Source of the DNA: Desulfocurvibacter africanus subsp. africanus DSM 2603
GTDB taxonomy: Bacteria > Desulfobacterota > Desulfovibrionia > Desulfovibrionales > Desulfovibrionaceae
NCBI RefSeq assembly: GCF_000422545.1
Contig: NZ_AULZ01000001.1
Span: forward strand, 310,001 to 374,000
Direction of reading: 5' to 3'
Length of the DNA stretch: 64,000 bases
The translations under genes were made by a program, and so were the position numbers. Every line of letters begins with the position of its first letter. The first letter of the stretch is position 1. Under the pieces are notes generated by a model. The model searched no databases. It saw only the letters and a list, made by a program, of their open reading frames with translations, and had not been told where the DNA came from. Below are positions 51,928 through 62,109 of the stretch, piece after piece.

Positions 51928-53420
<1,493 letters not shown>

Positions 53421-53459
53421 CCCAAACTAAGCCAGTAAGGGTCCCGAGGCCCAAAATTC

Positions 53460-53488
53460 CGAGGCGACCGGTGCAACCGGTCGCCTCG
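53460..53488 (+). terminator. Terminator-like hairpin after livF
   Basis: CGAGGCGACCGGT-GCA-ACCGGTCGCCTCG, a perfect 13-bp stem; no U-tract. Confidence 0.65.
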
Positions 53489-53520
53489 ATGCGTTTGCTC
53501 AAAAGAAATCCGTATGAGAA

Positions 53521-53584
53521 CTAGGGAGGGCTTTACCCTCCCCAGACCCCACCCACCAGGGGCGGACGCGCTCCTGGACCCGCG
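53521..53584 (-). repeat. Repeat family 1, copy 7
   Basis: Minus-strand reading shows GCGGGTCCAGGAGCGCGTCC then GCCCCTGGTGGGTGGGGTCT and GGGGAGGGTAAAGCCCTCCC. Confidence 0.85.
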
Positions 53585-53627
53585 ATTTTCTTTCGTGATT
53601 ACTCAAAGACCTGGGATGGCGTGGCCC

Positions 53628-53999
53628 TTAGGCCTTGGCTCCGTATTGGGAAGTCAGTGTGCCCTGCGCGACCGGCACAAGGCTGGTTTTGTTGAGGGCG
53701 TATACCCACACTCTGTACACGTAAATGATGTAGGCCAGGCCGAAGGTCACCAGAGAGAGCAGGAACCAGAGCAATGCGTGCCCGAGGTTGCCGGTGAAAT
53801 CGAGCGTGCAGTTGAAGCGGCTGCTCAATTTGCCGAACTCGTCCTTGAGGTATGTCTTGTTGATAATGAACCGGGCAAGCGCATACGGGTAGAACATGAA
53901 GGCGAAGCCCAAGGTTATCACCGTAAAGAAGATCCAGATGACGGCATGACCCAGCGCGTCGCTAACGGACAGATCTATGGCTATGCTCTGTTTGCTCAT
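53628..53999 (-). CDS. Duplicated-unit membrane protein (DUF898/DUF6693-like)
   Basis: 123 residues made of two similar halves: DALGHAVIWIFFTVITLGFA at residues 15-34 and GNLGHALLWFLLSLVTFGLA at about 68-87, each followed by a YxYxLxxFIINKT/YALNKT turn. This suggests an internal duplication. Four membrane helices. ATG at 53999 with GGAGG. Family name is a best guess. Confidence 0.65.
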   Translation of the reverse strand: MSKQSIAIDLSVSDALGHAVIWIFFTVITLGFAFMFYPYALARFIINKTYLKDEFGKLSSRFNCTLDFTGNLGHALLWFLLSLVTFGLAYIIYVYRVWVYALNKTSLVPVAQGTLTSQYGAKA

Positions 54000-54072
54000 G
54001 ACAGCTCCTCCAGTGAATCGACAGCAGAATGGCTCGGCGGCTTACGATGAAGCGAGACCGCTTATCCGGCTG

Positions 54073-55137
54073 CTACGCCTTGCACACGCCCGCGCCAGAA
54101 AACGTGGCCATCTCGTTGAAGATGGCTGCTGCAGAGCGCATCACGAACAGGGCCATGGCCGCGCCGGTGCCCTCGCCCAGGCGCAGACCCAGGTGCAGGA
54201 GCGGGTCGGCCTTCAGGACCTGCATGATGCTCGCATAGCCGGGCTCGGCCGAGGCGTGGCTCAGGAAGCAGTAGTCGGCCACGGCCGGGCAGAGCTTCCA
54301 GGCCGAGACATAGGCCGCAGTGGAAATGAAGCCGTCCACGGCCACGGCCATGCGCCTGCCGGCAGCGCCGATGATCAGGCCGGACAAAGCCGCGATTTCC
54401 AGACCGCCCAATGCCGCCAGAATGCGCAAGGGGTCGCCCGAGGTCACGGCCGTCTGGTTGGCCACCAGTCCTCGGCGGATGACCTCGATCTTGCGACGAA
54501 GGCCATCGGCCGCCAAGCCGGTGCCGGGGCCGGTGATCTTTTCCGGGTCCAGTCCCAGGTAGGCGCAGAACAAGGCCGTTGACGGCGTGGTGTTGGCGAT
54601 GCCCATGTCGCCGGTGCCCACAGCGCGGCAGCCCTCGTCCGCGGCCATGTTGGCCAAGTCTATGCCCAGCTCCAGGGCTCGTGTGCAGTCCTCGGCGCTC
54701 ATGGCCGGTCCCACGGCCAAATTGTCCGTGCCGGGCCGGACCTTGCGCTGAATCAGGGCCGGGTGCTCGGGATAGGTCCCGCCCACGGTGCCTGCGTCCA
54801 CCACGCTCAGACCGATGCCCGCCGTGCGGGCCAGCACGTTGATGCCCGCGCCGCCATTGGCGAAATTGAGAACCATCTGGCGAGAGACTTCCTGCGGAAA
54901 CAGGCTCACGCCTTCGGCGGCCACGCCGTGGTCGCCGGCGATGGTGAAGATGCGCGCCGGATCGACGCTCGGCTTGGAGCCCCCGGAGATGAGATAGAGC
55001 CGCAGCGCGACTTCTTCCAACCGTCCCAGGCTGCCCCTGGGCTTGGTCAGGTCGTCCAAGTGGGCCTGGCCTTGCGGGATAAGGCTCGTGTCCACGGGCT
55101 GAACAGCGGTCAGGACTTGTCGCAAACGCTCGCTCAT
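54073..55137 (-). CDS. cobT: Nicotinate-nucleotide--dimethylbenzimidazole phosphoribosyltransferase
   Basis: 354-residue CobT, which makes alpha-ribazole phosphate for the lower ligand of cobalamin. DDLTKPRGSLGRLEE, FTIAGDHGVAAEGVS and GTGDMGIANTTPS are diagnostic, and the catalytic glutamate is in GEGTGAAMAL near residue 325. The ATG at 55137 has AAGGAA upstream. No cobalamin riboswitch is visible ahead of it. Confidence 0.95.
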   Translation of the reverse strand: MSERLRQVLTAVQPVDTSLIPQGQAHLDDLTKPRGSLGRLEEVALRLYLISGGSKPSVDPARIFTIAGDHGVAAEGVSLFPQEVSRQMVLNFANGGAGINVLARTAGIGLSVVDAGTVGGTYPEHPALIQRKVRPGTDNLAVGPAMSAEDCTRALELGIDLANMAADEGCRAVGTGDMGIANTTPSTALFCAYLGLDPEKITGPGTGLAADGLRRKIEVIRRGLVANQTAVTSGDPLRILAALGGLEIAALSGLIIGAAGRRMAVAVDGFISTAAYVSAWKLCPAVADYCFLSHASAEPGYASIMQVLKADPLLHLGLRLGEGTGAAMALFVMRSAAAIFNEMATFSGAGVCKA

Positions 55138-55380
55138 TTCGTTCCTTCCCTATCGCGTGTCGCGGATATTGTTTAAGAAAGGCAAAGTAAATACGCCACA
55201 TCCAGCCACAGGTCCACGGTAAAATGGGCTGCGAATCAACCGCTTGGATATAGTTGAAGCACGCCTGGGGCAAATCGCGTTGCTCCATCAAATCCATGCT
55301 CTATAGTTGACGGGGATGCACCAAGCGGTAAAACGGAACGTCCTTGTCCATACACCGTACGGGAACGTTGACGCATAACC

Positions 55381-55710
55381 GTGAAGCTGTTTGTTTCGCT
55401 GGCTTACTTGGGCGTGGTTTTTTACCTCGGCTACGTGGGCTGGAAGCACACGCGCGAGGCCGCGGACTACATGCTGGGCGGCTTCGGCTTCTCCATGTTC
55501 TGGCTGCTGTTCGTGTTCGAGTCGGTGGCCAAGGCCATCGGCCTGTGCCAGATCCTGTTCGTGGTCGCCGACGCAACCAAGGGTTCCTGGGTCTTCCTGC
55601 TGCATTGGCTGGACCCGAACATAGTGGCCCTGCCGCTATCCCTGCTCCTGGCCGTGCTCGCAACCCTGGCCACACGCCACGACGCCGAGCACTGCTGGCG
55701 GAATTACTGA
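55381..55710 (+). pseudogene. Internally deleted copy of the SSS symporter
   Basis: Open frame of 109 codons from a GTG. Codons 1-32 match residues 3-34 of the symporter at 32067 (nearly identical DNA over about 70 bases), then jump to residue 446 and continue to the same C-terminus. About 410 residues are missing. The junction lies at CATGCTGG, a sequence present at both ends of the deletion. Further losses are multiples of three. The parent start ATG is ATA here, so only the GTG two codons later remains. No clear ribosome binding site. It may be a dead copy. Confidence 0.85.
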
Positions 55711-55756
55711 GGCCGGTTCGCGAGGTTTGTTTGCAAGGACTACGTCAGCCTGAATG

Positions 55757-55798
55757 GGGTTTCCAAAGGGGCATTGCCCCTTTGGCCGCCGGAGACTT
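55757..55798 (-). repeat. Repeat family 3, copy 3
   Basis: CCAAAGGGGCATTGCCCCTTTGG hairpin (shown here as stem CCAAAGGGGC, loop ATT) followed by CCGCCGGAGAC, the family core in the reverse order. Confidence 0.65.
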
Positions 55799-55942
55799 CC
55801 CCATGGCGCGCGGATGCGGCCGCCGGATCATGCAGTGCCCGCAAATCCTGGCAGGCTCCTTGCTATCCTGGCTTTGCGCCCCGTGAGACCGTCACTTTAT
55901 CCACGCGCGGGCGAATCATCTTCCATCCTGCAAGGAACTACA

Positions 55943-57064
55943 GTGCCTATTCCAGCTTTGCCCTGCATCACGCGTCATCCACGTTTGCTGGTCTGCGCTC
56001 TTCTGGCCATGGTCATTGCCTGTAGCGCCATGACGCATGCCGCTACATCCCCGTTCTTCGGCCCGGCCCGGAGTCAGCCAGCCGTCGAAACCTCCGCTGG
56101 TGCGCAGGACGTGGTAGACGAGAGAGACGCGGGAACCGAGCCGCCCGCAGAGGAGGCTCCAACCGCCTCGACACTCGGCAAGACACCTGGATCCTCGCCC
56201 TTTTTCAGCGCCGTGCCTGCACCTGCAGCGCCGCCGGAAGCGGCCGCGCCCCAGGTCCTGGAATCCGTCGGTGAAGTGGCCGAGCCCTGGCTACCTGTAC
56301 GGCTCTGGCAACGCACTCTGACCTGGACCGCCAGTCTGCAAAAGGAGTTGCGCAGCATCATGGCCTCCTTTGCCCGCGATATCCGCGAGAACCCCATGGG
56401 CCGCGCCTTCTGGCTTTTCCTGCTGGCGGGCTTCGCCTATGGCGTGGTGCACGCTTTGGGACCCGGCCACGGCAAGAGCTTTGTCTGCAGCTACTTCCTG
56501 AGCCGCCATGGCAGCATCCTGCAAGGCTTGGCCTTGGGCACAGGCAGCATGCTCACGCACGTCGGCTCGGCGGGGCTGCTGGTCATCGTCCTCAATCTCG
56601 TCCTGGAGCGCGCGGGCATGGCCGACTTCGACAGCCAGGGCGCGCTCCTGCAACGCATCAGTTACGGCCTGCTCATGGCCTTGGGCGCGCTGCTCACGGT
56701 CAAAACCATTCTGGACCTGTTCATGGGCCGGGCGCACGAGCATGCCCACTGTCGGGCCGATACGCGCGGCATGACGGCCGTATCGCTGGGCGCGGGACTC
56801 ATCCCCTGTCCTGGCTCGGCCCTCATCCTCATTTTCGCCATCACTCTGGGCATTTTCTGGGCCGGGCTGGCCGCGCTGTTCTTCGTGGCCCTGGGCATGG
56901 CCCTGACCACCTCGCTGTTCGCAGTGGCCACCATCCTCTTCCGCCGCGCCGTGGAGCGCAGCATGAACCGCGACGGCAAACTGGCCCGCATGGCCTTCAC
57001 GACCCTGAGCCTGTGCGGCTCGCTGGCCATCATGCTGCTGGGTGCGGCCTTTTTCTTTGCTTAA
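55943..57064 (+). CDS. NicO/RcnA-type nickel-cobalt transporter
   Basis: 373-residue protein: signal-like helix, a Pro/Ala/Glu-rich linker (about 35-110) and then six membrane helices. The hallmark HALGPGHGKSFV is at about residue 170, with a short His loop AHEHAHC near 265 and LIPCPGSALIL. The start is a GTG at 55943 with CAAGGAA; no ATG is well placed. DUF1007 follows, the usual partner. It probably moves Ni2+ or Co2+; the ech hydrogenase and cobT would need these metals. Confidence 0.85.
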   Translation: MPIPALPCITRHPRLLVCALLAMVIACSAMTHAATSPFFGPARSQPAVETSAGAQDVVDERDAGTEPPAEEAPTASTLGKTPGSSPFFSAVPAPAAPPEAAAPQVLESVGEVAEPWLPVRLWQRTLTWTASLQKELRSIMASFARDIRENPMGRAFWLFLLAGFAYGVVHALGPGHGKSFVCSYFLSRHGSILQGLALGTGSMLTHVGSAGLLVIVLNLVLERAGMADFDSQGALLQRISYGLLMALGALLTVKTILDLFMGRAHEHAHCRADTRGMTAVSLGAGLIPCPGSALILIFAITLGIFWAGLAALFFVALGMALTTSLFAVATILFRRAVERSMNRDGKLARMAFTTLSLCGSLAIMLLGAAFFFA

Positions 57065-57081
57065 GCATGCCGGAGAACATA

Positions 57082-57678
57082 ATGCGCCACGCCATTCTTA
57101 GCCTGCTGACCTTATGCCTTTGCCTCGCACCGCTTCCCGCGGCCGGGCACCCGCACGTATTCATCGACGTCGAGCTTACCTTTGTCTTCGACCTCCAAGG
57201 TTTGACCGGCATCCATCAACGCTGGGTCTTCGACGAGATGTTCTCGTCCCAGATCGTGGACATGGTGGACGCCAACGACGATGGCCGCTTGAGCGAAGCC
57301 GAGGCTCGCAATATCGAGCAGGAGGCCTTCGTTAATCTAAAGAACTTCAATTTCTTCAGTCATGTAGTCGTGGGCGGCCGCAAAGTGGCCTTCAGCAAGG
57401 CTACACAGTTCGTTGCCCGTCAAAATAAAGGCATCCTGAGCTACGAATTCCTTTTGCCCTGTAGCGTGCCAGTGCAGGCCGGCGCCAAAGGCCTTGTCAG
57501 GGTCGCGGTCTACGACCAGAGCTACTACTCGGATGTCGTACTTGTGGATACCAAGCCCAAGCTGCTGGGCACCGAGCACCAAGTCGTGGACATGCAGGTC
57601 CGCGACGCCGAGGCCGTGTACACGGAATGGGGTCCCATCCAGCCCAAGGAAGTATTGCTGAGTTTTGCGCCACGCTAG
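57082..57678 (+). CDS. DUF1007 family exported protein
   Basis: 198-residue exported protein with a signal peptide to about residue 20 (AAGHPHVF), the family start HPHVFIDVELTFVFD, and an EF-hand-like DANDDGRLSEAEA near residue 60. It is the usual partner of NicO transporters and may bind metal. GGAGA is six bases before ATG 57082; an ATG five codons upstream lies inside the previous gene's end. Confidence 0.82.
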   Translation: MRHAILSLLTLCLCLAPLPAAGHPHVFIDVELTFVFDLQGLTGIHQRWVFDEMFSSQIVDMVDANDDGRLSEAEARNIEQEAFVNLKNFNFFSHVVVGGRKVAFSKATQFVARQNKGILSYEFLLPCSVPVQAGAKGLVRVAVYDQSYYSDVVLVDTKPKLLGTEHQVVDMQVRDAEAVYTEWGPIQPKEVLLSFAPR

Positions 57679-57915
57679 GCGTCTTGCATGAGGACCTGGA
57701 AGGGCTTTGGAGATGAGCTTGGGGCTCGGACAGCTTTCCGATATTATATGAATTATAAGTGAAGGTTCTTGGAGAAGAGTCGGGCCTGCTTCGGACCAAA
57801 AACTGCGAAACAAAGCCAACCGCCCGCAAGCCCTTGGGCATGAGGAGCTGAGCGGGCGTCACGCTCTGGAATCCCGCCAATGCACTGCGCTGATTCAAGC
57901 GCCTCACACTCCGCT

Positions 57916-58056
57916 TCAGCCGCAGGCGCGGAACAGAAACCACACGATCACCGCCAGGATCACCAGGATTACGGCGAACTTGGGGTTGCGCGGATGGTAA
58001 ACCCTGCGACGCGGGGCATTGGGGCTCTTGAGGTGATTCTCGCGGCTGTATTCCAT
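57916..58056 (-). CDS. Small single-helix membrane protein (46 aa)
   Basis: ATG at 58056 to TGA at 57916. Arg-rich start (NAPRRRVYHPRNPK) then FAVILVILAVIVWFLF helix and a CG end. No good ribosome binding site. It looks real by composition, but only a search could confirm it. Confidence 0.4.
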   Translation of the reverse strand: MEYSRENHLKSPNAPRRRVYHPRNPKFAVILVILAVIVWFLFRACG

Positions 58057-58171
58057 GTTAATGGACTACCGGCCTTGCGGGCAGTGGTCAACCAGGATCA
58101 ATGTTTGTGCAAGTAAGGGAAGGCTGGAGCATGGGTCGAGACGCGGATGCGGGCCTTGCCCGCGCCAAGAC

Positions 58172-58450
58172 TCAGACGGTACGCGCGTTGGCGATGGGGG
58201 GCTTGCTTGCGATCTCGGAACGGGCGAAGCTGTTGCGGGCGCGCGAGGGACCGGACCGTTCATGCCATATCATGGCTACGGTCCTGATGAAACTGACCAG
58301 GAAGATGAGGCTGACGATGATCATGAACACGGTCAGGCACAAGGTGGAGAAGATGTCGGAATTTCCGATGATCTCTCCCTTGAGCAGGCCGAAACCGTCC
58401 TGAACGGTGCTGACGACAATTCGTGTATTCTGCATGGTGGCTTGATACAT
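58172..58450 (-). CDS. Small membrane protein, start uncertain
   Basis: About 92 residues from ATG 58450 (GGAG ten bases upstream), with ATG 58435 as an alternative. One long hydrophobic segment, FSTLCLTVFMIIVSLIFLVS, and a basic tail. Unknown family. An open frame continues upstream to 58633 without a start of its own that fits. Confidence 0.45.
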   Translation of the reverse strand: MYQATMQNTRIVVSTVQDGFGLLKGEIIGNSDIFSTLCLTVFMIIVSLIFLVSFIRTVAMIWHERSGPSRARNSFARSEIASKPPIANARTV

Positions 58451-58590
58451 AAAATACAAGCTCCATGCCAAACTCAAGGGCTGGAAGACATTCGCTACGT
58501 TGTGACTAGAAGATGAACATGATTCGCGTTCACTTCTCAAGCATGAATTGATGTGCATCGAGCTAAATCTACATTTCATGGATATCATGC

Positions 58591-58623
58591 ATAAAAAAAT
58601 GGGGCAGCCTGATGGCGCCCCAC
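58591..58623 (-). terminator. Terminator after the PHP-glycosyltransferase gene
   Basis: On the minus strand GTGGGGC-loop-GCCCCAT followed by a run of seven T residues. Confidence 0.75.
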
Positions 58624-58651
58624 TTGATTCCAAGGCAGATAGACACGGGGC

Positions 58652-61072
58652 TCAGGCCACCTGCCTACTTGCGGCAGCATCGCGATAGAGCATGTCCCAG
58701 GTGGCGTAGAACGCCTGCTCGAATGAGCGCTCCTCCATATAGGTGCGGGCGCACTGTCCCATGGACCGCCGTTGGGACGGGTCAGCCAGAAGAGACTCCA
58801 TGGCCCGGCACAGCTCCCCGGGATTGACCGCGCCCACGACCATGCCGGTTTGGCCCTTGAGCACGTTCTCCTGCGGGCCGCCCTCATTCGTGACTATAAC
58901 CGGCAAGCCCGAAGCCTGAGCCTCCAGCACCACGTTGCCGAAAGTGTCCGTGCGGCTGGGGAAGACGAACAGGTCGCAAGAGGCGTAGAGCGCGGCCAGA
59001 TCCTCGCCCTCCAGGTAGCCAGTGAACACGCAGGGCAGGCCGCGCAGCCGCTCTCGCAACTCCTCCTTGTAGGGGCCATCCCCGGCAAGCACGAGGTTCG
59101 CCTCCGGCCGCGAGCGGTGCAGGCGCTCGAAGGCCTCGGCCAGCAAATCCAGGTTCTTCTCCTTGGAGATGCGTCCCACGTAGAGCAGCGTGCCGCCCTG
59201 TTTGATGTCGTAGCGCTTGAGAAAGCCGTTGCGCTTGGCCGGGTGAAAGCGCTCCACGTCCACGCCGCGCGGGTAGACGCGGATCTTGTCCGCTGGGAGG
59301 CCCTTGGCGATCAGCTCGTCCGCCGTGGACTGGGACGGCGCGAAGACAAGATCGCACTGATTGTAGTACCAGAGGATGTACTTCCAGGAGAGCTCCTCCA
59401 TGGAGCTGTCTTCGGTGAGCTTGCCCACGTACTGCGGAATCTGCGTGTGATAGGTGCCGTAGAGCGGCAACTTGAGGATGCGCGCGATGAGCAGGGCCGT
59501 CAGGCCGATGGGGCCGGGCGTGGCCGAGTGGATGTGCGTGAAGCCCTGCTCGTAGGCGTGGTGGAGCATCTCCAGCACCGGCGGGTAGAAGACCTTGAGT
59601 TCCGGATACTCGGGCAGGTCGTAGACGCCCACGGGCTCGAAGTTCACCACGCCCTCGCCCTTGAGCGCTTGCGGGTGGCAGGTCACGATGGTCAGGTCGC
59701 GGCCGGTCTTCACGGCCAGATTCACCGAACGCTGCAGGGTCTTGGCCACGCCGTTGACCTCGAAGAAAGTATCCGTGAAGTGGCCGACCTTAGCCTCCTG
59801 TTGCGCGGGCTTGCCGGCGAAACGCGCGGCCACCTTGTCACAAAAGGCGCGGTCCTTCTTGAACAGCCCGTAGGCCACGAAGTAGGGCGCGAGCACCGTG
59901 TACAGCGCCCCGGCCGAGCCTACGGTCTGGAAGACGTCGAAGATATTGGCTCCCGAGGCGTGGCCCAGCAGATTGTCGGCGAAGATGGTCAGCACGCGGC
60001 TGGAGGCGCGGGTGGTGAAGCGGAACCACTCGCGCTCGACTTCTCCCTCGGGCAGGGCCTGGCCTTTGGCCACGGCCAGCAGATCAGGATCGTCGCAGAC
60101 CAGCCGGGCCGCCTCGAAGCGCACGACGTCCTGTACCGGGCCGGTATGCGACTTGCCGCGCAGGTACTTGCGCGTGGTGAAGTAGGCCTGCAAACGGTCC
60201 ATGACCCCGCTCTCCCTTGGGGCTTCTTCGGCTCCCAGGAACCTGTCCGCGAATCGCAGGAAAATGTCCTTGTTGACGTAACGTTCCAGTTTGAACCTGT
60301 TCTTATAGAACTGGTAGGCGATGGAGTAGAGATTCAGTGCCATGGCCTGGGGATTGGAGCAGCGGCCCTCGGGCCTGGAGCGGCACTCGTGCAAGCCCTG
60401 CTTGTACTCCTCCAGGCTCATCGCGCCGTCCACCACGGTGTACAGGCTGGCGATGTTCAGGGCGCTGTGATCGTCGGAGCCGCCGGTCAGCCCTTTCTTC
60501 CAGGGCTCGTCGAAGCCAGGCTCCATGCCGTGGCGCTCGGCCAGCTCGTCCATGACCTGCGGCGTCAGGCCGGCCAGGATGGCCCGCAGCACGTCGTTCT
60601 GGTAACCGTCGCGCGTGCCGTTGCACTCGAAGCTCTTGAACAGCAGAAGCAGTTGCTCGAAGTGCTCCACGGTCAGCCTGTCGTTGACCCCGTAGAGCGG
60701 ATGGGCGCAGACATGCGTTATGCCCTTCTGTCGCAAATAGGGCACCAGCTCGAAGATGTTCTCGCGCAGTTTGTAGACCTCGCGGTGGATGGCCTCGTCG
60801 ATGTCCAGGGCCAGCACGTGCACCTTGCAGCGGTCCTCGGGAAAATAGGCCGTGATCTCCTCGCTGATGAACGTGTCCGGCAGGTGGGCGATTTCCAGTG
60901 CCCCGTCGATGGTGTTGTGGTCGCTGATGGTCACCAGGTCCATGCCCCTGTCCTTGGCGATGCGGTAGAGCTTCTCGGGCTGGGTGAAGCTCTCGGGGCA
61001 GCCCAGCTTCTTGAGAATCCATTGAGACGGTTTCGTGGAATACTTGCAGTGGACGTGCAGATCGATCTTCAT
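58652..61072 (-). CDS. PHP phosphoesterase-glycosyltransferase family 4 fusion
   Basis: 806 residues in two halves. Residues 1-330 are a PHP metal-dependent phosphoesterase: DLHVHCKYS (HxH), TISDHNT, CAHPLYG and GGSDDHSALN. Residues about 420-800 are a GT-B glycosyltransferase of family 4: FTDTFFEVNGVAKTLQ, YRP-type VYPRGVDVERFHP, LLYVGRISKEKNLD and FPSRTDTFGNVVLEAQASG (19). The linker is helical. Role is unknown, perhaps phosphoglycolipid or polysaccharide synthesis. ATG at 61072 overlaps the end of a short doubtful ORF. Confidence 0.9.
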   Translation of the reverse strand: MKIDLHVHCKYSTKPSQWILKKLGCPESFTQPEKLYRIAKDRGMDLVTISDHNTIDGALEIAHLPDTFISEEITAYFPEDRCKVHVLALDIDEAIHREVYKLRENIFELVPYLRQKGITHVCAHPLYGVNDRLTVEHFEQLLLLFKSFECNGTRDGYQNDVLRAILAGLTPQVMDELAERHGMEPGFDEPWKKGLTGGSDDHSALNIASLYTVVDGAMSLEEYKQGLHECRSRPEGRCSNPQAMALNLYSIAYQFYKNRFKLERYVNKDIFLRFADRFLGAEEAPRESGVMDRLQAYFTTRKYLRGKSHTGPVQDVVRFEAARLVCDDPDLLAVAKGQALPEGEVEREWFRFTTRASSRVLTIFADNLLGHASGANIFDVFQTVGSAGALYTVLAPYFVAYGLFKKDRAFCDKVAARFAGKPAQQEAKVGHFTDTFFEVNGVAKTLQRSVNLAVKTGRDLTIVTCHPQALKGEGVVNFEPVGVYDLPEYPELKVFYPPVLEMLHHAYEQGFTHIHSATPGPIGLTALLIARILKLPLYGTYHTQIPQYVGKLTEDSSMEELSWKYILWYYNQCDLVFAPSQSTADELIAKGLPADKIRVYPRGVDVERFHPAKRNGFLKRYDIKQGGTLLYVGRISKEKNLDLLAEAFERLHRSRPEANLVLAGDGPYKEELRERLRGLPCVFTGYLEGEDLAALYASCDLFVFPSRTDTFGNVVLEAQASGLPVIVTNEGGPQENVLKGQTGMVVGAVNPGELCRAMESLLADPSQRRSMGQCARTYMEERSFEQAFYATWDMLYRDAAASRQVA

Positions 61073-61482
61073 GGCGTCACCCTCCCAGGCGTGGCGACCG
61101 TCGCAGGGTCCGCCGACAGCGCGGCGGAGGAAGTCCCGTCTCCAGCGGACGAACCGCTAGCGAAAGGTTCGGCGGAGCCTTGCCCGCCGTCATGCGTGGT
61201 CGAGCGTGACCAGCATCGGGTGCAAACCCAGGCGGGATTTACCATGCAGAGACAGCGCTCCAACATGGTGGCGCGGGTGTGCAAGGATTGCCTGCCAACA
61301 TCGAGTTGCTTGGAGACGGGTCGTTGTGCCGGAACCGGCCGCGACAAGACCGATTACCGGTGCTTTTCTTGTACGGTCTGGCCGTTACGCTCGGGTGACG
61401 CTTGCATTACCAGAGGTTACGAGCCGCTTACGTTTCGCAGGCGGCTGTTTCGGGTAGCGGCTCGGCTCCAGTCTCGTGGAGG
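61073..61482. other. Intergenic stretch with a doubtful short ORF
   Basis: About 410 bases. A minus-strand frame (61069-61347) ends exactly at the glycosyltransferase start (ATGA) but has no ATG with a ribosome binding site and reads as low complexity. Otherwise nothing. Confidence 0.4.
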
Positions 61483-62034
61483 TTAGCGGGCGGTTTCGAT
61501 GGTGTCGAAGTAGTCGTAGTCGGAATCGAAGGACCGCGCCGAGCCGATGAAGCTGCCGCCCCAGCGCGCGTCGGTCAGGGTCAGGTTGTAGCCGAAGGCG
61601 ATGGTCAAAGGGCCGGGGATTCCGACCGGCTTTGGCAGGGTGAACTCCAGATCCACGCCTTTCTCGTACCAGCTGGGAATAAAGTATCCGGCGTAGAGAC
61701 TAGTGGTATCCTGGGCCAGCAGGTTGCCGGCCTGATCGGCCAGATAAGCGGCGAACCAGCCGCGATTCACGTACTCGGCCCAGCCCGGAAAGTTGTCCTT
61801 GCGAAAGGCCGTGGCTCGCACGCGGTAGGAGTCGGGCAACGGCTCAACGGCGTAGCTGAAGTCCCAGTAATGCATTTCCAGGGTTTCCGGCGCGTTGAGC
61901 GAAAGCTGGCTGCGATTCAGGTGGGCCACGGAGTCGGCCATGGCCCCGGCGCAGCCGCTTGCCAAGAGCAGCGCTGCAAGCAGCATTCCGAATGCTTGGT
62001 TTGGCGGTATTGCATTCCTGCGGGGCTGGGACAT
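61483..62034 (-). CDS. Lipoprotein of unknown function
   Basis: 183-residue lipoprotein with lipobox LASGC (cysteine near 28). The mature part is Trp/Tyr-rich with PETLEMHYWDFSYAVEPLP and GYFIPSWYEKGVDLEFTLP. The Tyr/Trp-rich pattern suggests a beta-sandwich. Start ATG 62034 with GAGGAA upstream. I do not recognise the family. Confidence 0.65.
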   Translation of the reverse strand: MSQPRRNAIPPNQAFGMLLAALLLASGCAGAMADSVAHLNRSQLSLNAPETLEMHYWDFSYAVEPLPDSYRVRATAFRKDNFPGWAEYVNRGWFAAYLADQAGNLLAQDTTSLYAGYFIPSWYEKGVDLEFTLPKPVGIPGPLTIAFGYNLTLTDARWGGSFIGSARSFDSDYDYFDTIETAR

Positions 62035-62109
62035 GGCGCATTCCTCCACTTGCTCGCCATGTTAGCAGAACGCGCGCGGGAAGGCCATCATGGCGGCCGC
62101 ATTATGCAT

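Noticed and set aside
54062-55297. 411-codon minus frame overlapping cobT
   Set aside because: It is a different phase of the cobT gene, whose motifs are clear in frame 54073-55137.
61069-61347. 92-codon frame ending at the glycosyltransferase start (ATGA)
   Set aside because: No ATG with a ribosome binding site and biased composition; the overlap may be chance.
58772-61486. 904-codon plus-strand frame opposite the PHP-glycosyltransferase gene
   Set aside because: It is Val/His/Gln/Gly-rich with no family match; the sense frame has complete motifs.
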